Shown here: in pieces, positions 6,554 to 10,000 of the stretch
Numbering within the stretch: position 1 is the first letter of the stretch
How the letters are laid out: the number at the start of each line of letters is the position of its first letter
Assembly (NCBI GenBank): GCA_020216985.1
Contig: JAIWOH010000004.1
Coordinates: 1-10,000 of the forward strand
Source of the DNA: Nitrospira sp.
GTDB taxonomy: Bacteria > Nitrospirota > Nitrospiria > Nitrospirales > Nitrospiraceae
Length of the DNA stretch: 10,000 nucleotides
Reading direction: 5' to 3'
The notes under the pieces: generated by a model
The model's input: only the letters and a program-made list of their open reading frames with translations
Databases searched by the model: none
What the model was told of the DNA's origin: nothing
Program-made: the position numbers and the translations under genes

Positions 6554-7522
6554 TCAGCAAAGCGACTTCACCGCTTGAATCACACGAGGTAGATCAGGAA
6601 TAGCGGCATCCTCCAACGGTCGGCTATAGGGTATCGGCACATCCTCTCCCACCACTCGCACAATCGGCGCATCAAGGTAATCAAACGCCGCGGCATAGAC
6701 GCTCTCAGCGATTTGCGCGCCCAATCCACCAAAGCGCCATCCCTCCTCGACAATCACCAAGCGACCGGTCTTCCGCACGGACGCCACGATCGGCTCCAGG
6801 TCGAGCGGTTTGAGCGTGCGAGGATCGATCACCTCGCTGTCAATCCCCTCTCGGCTTAAATGCTCGGCTGCTTCCAAGGCGAGCAAGAGCATTTTCGAGT
6901 AGGCCACGACCGTCACATCTCGCCCGGGACGTTTGATCTCCGCGACACCGATGGCAATGGTGTATTCACCCTCCGGCACCTCCCCCTTCGTGCCGTACAA
7001 TAACTGTGCTTCGATGAAGATGACGGGATTGGGGTCTCGGATCGCACTTTTGAGCAGCCCCTTTGCATCACACGGCGCGGCCGGTGCGATCACCTTGAGC
7101 CCTGGCACATGGCAAAACCAGGCTTCCAAACTTTGCGAATGTTGGGCGGCTAACTGATGGGCCGCACTGCCGGGTCCTCGGATCACCATTGGCACCGACA
7201 GTTGCCCTCCCGACATGTACCGAATTTTGGCGGCGTTGTTGACAATCTGATCGAGCGCCACAATGCCGAAGTTCATCGTCATGAGTTCCACGATCGGCCG
7301 CAATCCCGCCATCGCCGCGCCGATGGCCAGGCCGGTGAAACCGGCTTCGGTGATGGGGGTGTCGATCACGCGGCGGGGACCAAATTCCTCGATGAAGCCT
7401 TTGCTCACCTTGAAGGCTCCCTGGTAGTAGGCGACCTCCTCGCCGATGAGAAACACACGCGGGTCGCGCCGCATCTCTTCGCGCATCGCCTGATTGAGCG
7501 CTTCCCGATACGACAGCACCAT
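6554..7522 (-). CDS. pdhB: Pyruvate-type dehydrogenase E1 component, beta subunit
   Basis: A 322-residue transketolase-like E1beta. Recognisable stretches are YREALNQAMREEM near the start, GEEVAYYQGAFKVSKG (27-42), TPITEAGFTGLAIGAAMAG (55-73) with Glu59 as the residue that activates the ThDP aminopyrimidine, AAQHSQSLEAWF with the conserved His, and the C-terminal EEGWRFGG domain. It pairs with E1alpha as an alpha2-beta2 tetramer that decarboxylates the 2-oxoacid and acylates lipoyl-E2. Two starts compete: ATG at 7522 with GAGGAG just upstream, chosen here, and GTG at 7534, which overlaps the E1alpha stop by four bases (GTGA) and would add MRSA. Either way translation is likely coupled to E1alpha. 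E2 follows 13 bases after the stop. Confidence 0.93.
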   Translation of the reverse strand: MVLSYREALNQAMREEMRRDPRVFLIGEEVAYYQGAFKVSKGFIEEFGPRRVIDTPITEAGFTGLAIGAAMAGLRPIVELMTMNFGIVALDQIVNNAAKIRYMSGGQLSVPMVIRGPGSAAHQLAAQHSQSLEAWFCHVPGLKVIAPAAPCDAKGLLKSAIRDPNPVIFIEAQLLYGTKGEVPEGEYTIAIGVAEIKRPGRDVTVVAYSKMLLLALEAAEHLSREGIDSEVIDPRTLKPLDLEPIVASVRKTGRLVIVEEGWRFGGLGAQIAESVYAAAFDYLDAPIVRVVGEDVPIPYSRPLEDAAIPDLPRVIQAVKSLC

Positions 7523-7530
7523 GGCGCTCC

Positions 7531-8508
7531 TCACTCCATCAGCACATCCTCGTGCAGTTCAGCAGGGGCAGGGAAGGGACTTTCCTCGGCAAATTTGATC
7601 GACGCGGCGACCACTGCTCCGACCTCTTGTTCTAGTTGCTTAAAATCAGCTTCATTGGCAAGGTTCTGACTGAGCATGGTCTGTTTGAGGAGCAGCAACG
7701 GATCGCGCTTGCGGTACTCTTCCACCTCTTCCTTGGTTCGATAATGGCCATGAGCCGGATCGGCCATGGAATGGCCCATGAATCGGTAGGTCTTAGCCTC
7801 GATAAAAAAAGGTCCCCCCGTGGCGCGCACCTGCTCGACCACTCGTCGCATGACCGATCGCACGGCCAACACATCCATGCCATCTACCTGTTCAGCCGCG
7901 ATGCCGTAGGAGCGGGCCGTTTCGGTGATATCCGTGTAGAGAGCCACCGCCCGTTCGACCGGTGTCCCCATGCCATAGCGGTTGTTTTCACAGATGAAGA
8001 TGACCGGGAGCTTCCAGAGGGCCGCGAGATTGAATGCTTCGTGCGCCTGGCCACTCGGGAGCGCCCCCTCTCCGAAAAAACAGACCGTCACCTGGTCGAG
8101 CGACTGGTATTTACTCGCAAAGGCCAGGCCGGTCGCCAAGGGCAGATGTCCTCCCACAATCGCATAGCCGCCCATAAACCGTTTTTCCACATCAACCAGG
8201 TGCATGGAGCCGCCCTTGCCTTTGCACAGACCGGTGGCCTTGCCGAACAATTCGGCCATCACCTTCCCCGGCTCGGACCCGCGCGCCAGACAATGCCCAT
8301 GGTCCCGGTAGGCGCTGATGACATAGTCATCCGGCCGCAGAGCCGCAATCGCTCCTACAGCAACCGCCTCTTCACCAATGTACAGGTGGAGGAACCCCGC
8401 GATCTTGGCCAGCGCATACATCTCCGCCGACTTTTCTTCAAATCGCCGGATCAACAGCATCTGACGGTATAGCGACAACAGATCGGTTCGGTCCATAGTA
8501 GTCGCCAT
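7531..8508 (-). CDS. pdhA: Pyruvate-type dehydrogenase E1 component, alpha subunit
   Basis: A 325-residue ThDP-binding E1alpha. Seen in order: YRQMLLIRRFEEKSAEMY at the start, HLYIGEEAVAVG (41-52), YRDHGH (67-72), GKGGSMH (97-103), the ThDP/Mg motif from GEG at 146-148 to NN at 175-176, and the loop MGHSMADP...YRTKEEVEEY near the C-terminus, the region phosphorylated in mitochondrial enzymes. The ThDP motif has Glu147 where the classical motif has Asp; the change is conservative and I recall it in other bacterial E1alpha proteins. It acts with E1beta in oxidative decarboxylation, most likely of pyruvate. It is the first gene of the operon. AAGG lies six bases before the ATG at 8508; the second Met (residue 5) has no ribosome site. 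No E3 gene is in the window, so E3 must be encoded elsewhere. Confidence 0.93.
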   Translation of the reverse strand: MATTMDRTDLLSLYRQMLLIRRFEEKSAEMYALAKIAGFLHLYIGEEAVAVGAIAALRPDDYVISAYRDHGHCLARGSEPGKVMAELFGKATGLCKGKGGSMHLVDVEKRFMGGYAIVGGHLPLATGLAFASKYQSLDQVTVCFFGEGALPSGQAHEAFNLAALWKLPVIFICENNRYGMGTPVERAVALYTDITETARSYGIAAEQVDGMDVLAVRSVMRRVVEQVRATGGPFFIEAKTYRFMGHSMADPAHGHYRTKEEVEEYRKRDPLLLLKQTMLSQNLANEADFKQLEQEVGAVVAASIKFAEESPFPAPAELHEDVLME

Positions 8509-9333
8509 TATGCCTTGAGAGCGAGAGGTGTCTCAACGCTGAATACGAGGAGGTTGGTTCCAAGAGAAAGGGAAAATGGTCGCTCGTTTTCTCTGCACCT
8601 GACAACCAATCACCCTTTCAAAAACCGCGCTTCCCCACTACTGAATAAGCGAAAAGGATGACAGCTTGAGACTGGTGAGGCGGCAACGTGCGCCATTCAA
8701 CAAAACATGGGAGCTGACTTGCCCACCGTGCTTCCCCATGGAAGGGGGGATCAGTCCGTCGCTGAGCAAGAACAGATCGCATTGCTGACTACAAGAGCGC
8801 ACAGAGTAGGAAAGGGCGCACGAGCTAGCAGCAGAACAAAAGCGGCAACACGGTAGCATCAAGGACCGGAAAGAAATGAACCGGCACGCCAGCAAGCCAA
8901 GGGAGCGACTGCTCAAGCAGAGCGGAAGTTGGAGCGTTGAGGTGGTGTCTCTGCGGCCTGGTTGTTGCTTGGCGTGCCTTTTCTCAAAAGACTAAGAGAT
9001 CTTCTCACACATTATCTCATCCAGAAACCGAAGGGGCTGAACTGTCCTCTTCCCCCAAAGAGGGGGTTGATAAATGCTCGCGATGAAGTACACTTTAGCC
9101 TTCCTAGGCCAGACCTGCTGGAGGCCGAGGGGCAGAGAACGGCAACGGGCAAAGGCAAAAGGATAGCTCGGCGGAAGGGAGCGGAAGGTCATCCGTACTG
9201 ACGGTCCTGATGATGTTGGGAACCGGACAATGGCAGACCCACCGATGAGAGGGGGAGTGAACAACAAGAGGCTGTCCGACCAGATCAGAAACAGCTCATG
9301 TCCTTTACTTTTTTTATTGGGGGATGTTTGACG
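8509..9333. other. About 825 bases without a convincing gene
   Basis: This stretch separates the leftward E1alpha gene from the rightward repeat-protein gene and must hold both promoters, yet I see no strong -35/-10 pair. The open frames in it are short, start with TTG or lack ribosome sites, and have odd composition (Cys/Ser/Leu-rich or Arg/Pro-rich). The plus strand is purine-rich in parts. Small items visible are GCGGAAGG repeated with a 10-base period at 9171-9188, a CCCCC/GGGGG mini-hairpin at 9052-9066, a 9-base inverted repeat GGCACGCCA (8883-8891) and TGGCGTGCC (8970-8978), and a T7 run at 9309-9315. It may be a regulatory leader, a decayed gene or an unrecognised RNA. Confidence 0.6.
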
Positions 9334-10000
9334 ATGAAGACGAAGCGGCGTGATTGGTATATGGATTGGTGTCTGAAGGGGTGGCGCCTAGCCATCGCGG
9401 TTACCGTGGCGGTTGCCTTGTTGAGCAGTGCGCCGGCGCAGGCGGCAACTTTCACCCAGAGCGGCGGGACGCAAGTTGTTGATAGCCTCGTCCTCGGCAC
9501 TGGCAGCGGGGACTACGACACGTATGACTTGAGCGGGACCGGGAGCCTGTCGGCAGGTCATGAATTTATCGGCTACGCCGGCACCGGCGTCTTCACCCAG
9601 ACCGGCGGCACGAACACAGTCACTGGCAACTTCTACGTTGGCACACTCATCGGCAGCAGCGGTACCTACAACCTGAGTAGCGGGAGTCTGTCGGGAACTT
9701 ATGAACACATCGGCCACGGGGGGACCGGCGTTTTCAATCAGACCGGCGGCACGCACACGGTCACCAATGGCTTCTCCCTTGGCTCCGGCGGCGGCAGCGG
9801 CACGTACAACCTGAGTGGTGGCAGCCTGTCGGTAAGGACTGTTGAACGTTTCGGCTCCGCCGGCACCGCTGTTTTCAACCAGACCGGCGGGACACATACG
9901 ATCGTCAGCAACGACCTCATCCTTGGCGACCAACGGGGCGGAAGCGGCACGTACCACCTGAGCGGGACTGGGAGTCTGGAGGTAGGTCGTAATGAATACA
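9334..10000 (+). CDS. Exported repeat protein, probable beta-helix surface or autotransporter-like protein (3' end outside window)
   Basis: The frame from ATG 9334 is open to the window edge (222 complete codons). GGGGGA lies nine bases before the ATG. Residues 1-37 form a long signal peptide: a basic start with several Trp, hydrophobic LAIAVTVAVALLSSAPAQA, cleavage expected after AQA. From residue 39 the protein is built of 47-residue units of the type [VT]F-x-Q-[TS]-GGT...GSGTYxLS-x-GSLS...G-x-GT, with three complete and a fourth partial here. The Gly/Thr/Ser-rich short strands are typical of right-handed beta-helix passengers in autotransporters and PEP-CTERM-associated repeat proteins. 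It should be secreted or on the cell surface; adhesion or matrix roles are only guesses. Whether the missing C-terminus has a beta-barrel or PEP-CTERM tail would decide the export route. Some members of such families are thousands of residues long. Confidence 0.83.
   Translation, partial: MKTKRRDWYMDWCLKGWRLAIAVTVAVALLSSAPAQAATFTQSGGTQVVDSLVLGTGSGDYDTYDLSGTGSLSAGHEFIGYAGTGVFTQTGGTNTVTGNFYVGTLIGSSGTYNLSSGSLSGTYEHIGHGGTGVFNQTGGTHTVTNGFSLGSGGGSGTYNLSGGSLSVRTVERFGSAGTAVFNQTGGTHTIVSNDLILGDQRGGSGTYHLSGTGSLEVGRNEY
9448..10000 (+). repeat. In-frame 141-base tandem repeats inside the exported protein gene
   Basis: Units begin at 9448, 9589, 9730 and 9871; the period is exactly 141 bases (47 codons) each time, with no indels overall. 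The best-kept stretch is around CAGACCGGCGGCAC, and the region encoding GTYNLS is also well kept, while the segments between have diverged (for example AGHEFIGYAGTG, GTYEHIGHGGTG, VRTVERFGSAGTA). The fourth unit is cut by the window edge. Confidence 0.92.

Noticed and set aside
8638..8916. A 92-codon minus-strand frame rich in Cys, Ser and Leu
   Set aside because: It starts with TTG without a ribosome site, the composition is unlike the neighbouring proteins and no motif is visible.
8876..8995. A short plus-strand frame of 39 codons starting MNRHASKPRERLLKQ
   Set aside because: No convincing ribosome site, a Cys-rich unstructured end and no motif; the size is expected by chance.
8962..9267. 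Two overlapping frames of 79 and 91 codons on opposite strands
   Set aside because: One begins with TTG, both read as low-complexity Arg/Pro/Leu text and neither has a clear ribosome site or domain.
9267..9315. Possible terminator: GAGGCTGT (9268-9275) with ACAGCTC (9291-9297), then a T7 run
   Set aside because: The stem is short with a bulge and the T run begins about 12 bases after it; no upstream gene on this strand needs a terminator here.
9388..9957. A 189-codon open frame on the minus strand
   Set aside because: It lies antisense to the periodic repeat gene. The repeats copy one stop-free antisense stretch, so the length is a by-product of the 141-base period and GC bias; no ribosome site or signal supports it.
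1..10000. CRISPR arrays, insertion sequences, phage genes or defence systems
   Set aside because: No short regularly spaced direct repeats, transposase motifs, terminal inverted repeats with target duplications, or nuclease/toxin-like genes were found.

Overview
The window looks like a chromosomal stretch of a GC-rich (roughly 55-60% by eye), Gram-negative-type chemolithoautotroph. The gene content (a multisubunit 2-oxoacid:ferredoxin oxidoreductase beside a pyruvate-dehydrogenase-type E1/E2 set, small periplasmic c-type cytochromes, Nitrospira-like protein wording) best fits Nitrospira or a close relative in the Nitrospirota. This is inference from protein style; no database search was possible.

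Layout. (1) Positions 1-2335, plus strand: the 3' end of an operon for a ferredoxin-dependent 2-oxoacid oxidoreductase, with alpha (C-terminal part only), beta (ThDP and Fe-S), gamma and a two-cluster ferredoxin-like delta subunit, closed by a strong intrinsic terminator at 2360-2389. (2) 2427-2696: a small acidic helical protein of unknown function. (3) 2760-2835: tRNA-Asn(GTT) with its own terminator. (4) 3167-3676: an exported monohaem cytochrome c with a plausible promoter. (5) 3747-4106, minus strand: a small exported protein with a glycine-rich hydrophobic segment, divergent from (6) 4249-5280, a YheT-type alpha/beta hydrolase. (7) 5290-8508, minus strand: a tight E1alpha-E1beta-E2 operon of the pyruvate dehydrogenase type; no E3 gene is present here. 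(8) 8509-9333: about 825 bases without a convincing gene. (9) 9334 to the window end: the start of an exported protein made of exact 47-residue repeats (141-nt period), likely a beta-helix surface or autotransporter-like protein, cut by the window edge.

How they fit. The ferredoxin enzyme can run reductively (2-oxoacid synthesis from acyl-CoA and CO2, as in the reductive TCA cycle), while the E1-E2 set performs the irreversible NAD-linked oxidation of a 2-oxoacid, most likely pyruvate. So the window holds the two opposite-direction routes at the acetyl-CoA/2-oxoacid node about 3 kb apart, on opposite strands. Most of the window is ordinary core metabolism. The least explained parts are the repeat protein and its long leader region, the small exported protein at 3747-4106 and the 89-residue protein at 2427-2696. 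I did not find convincing evidence of a new defence, mobile or CRISPR system.
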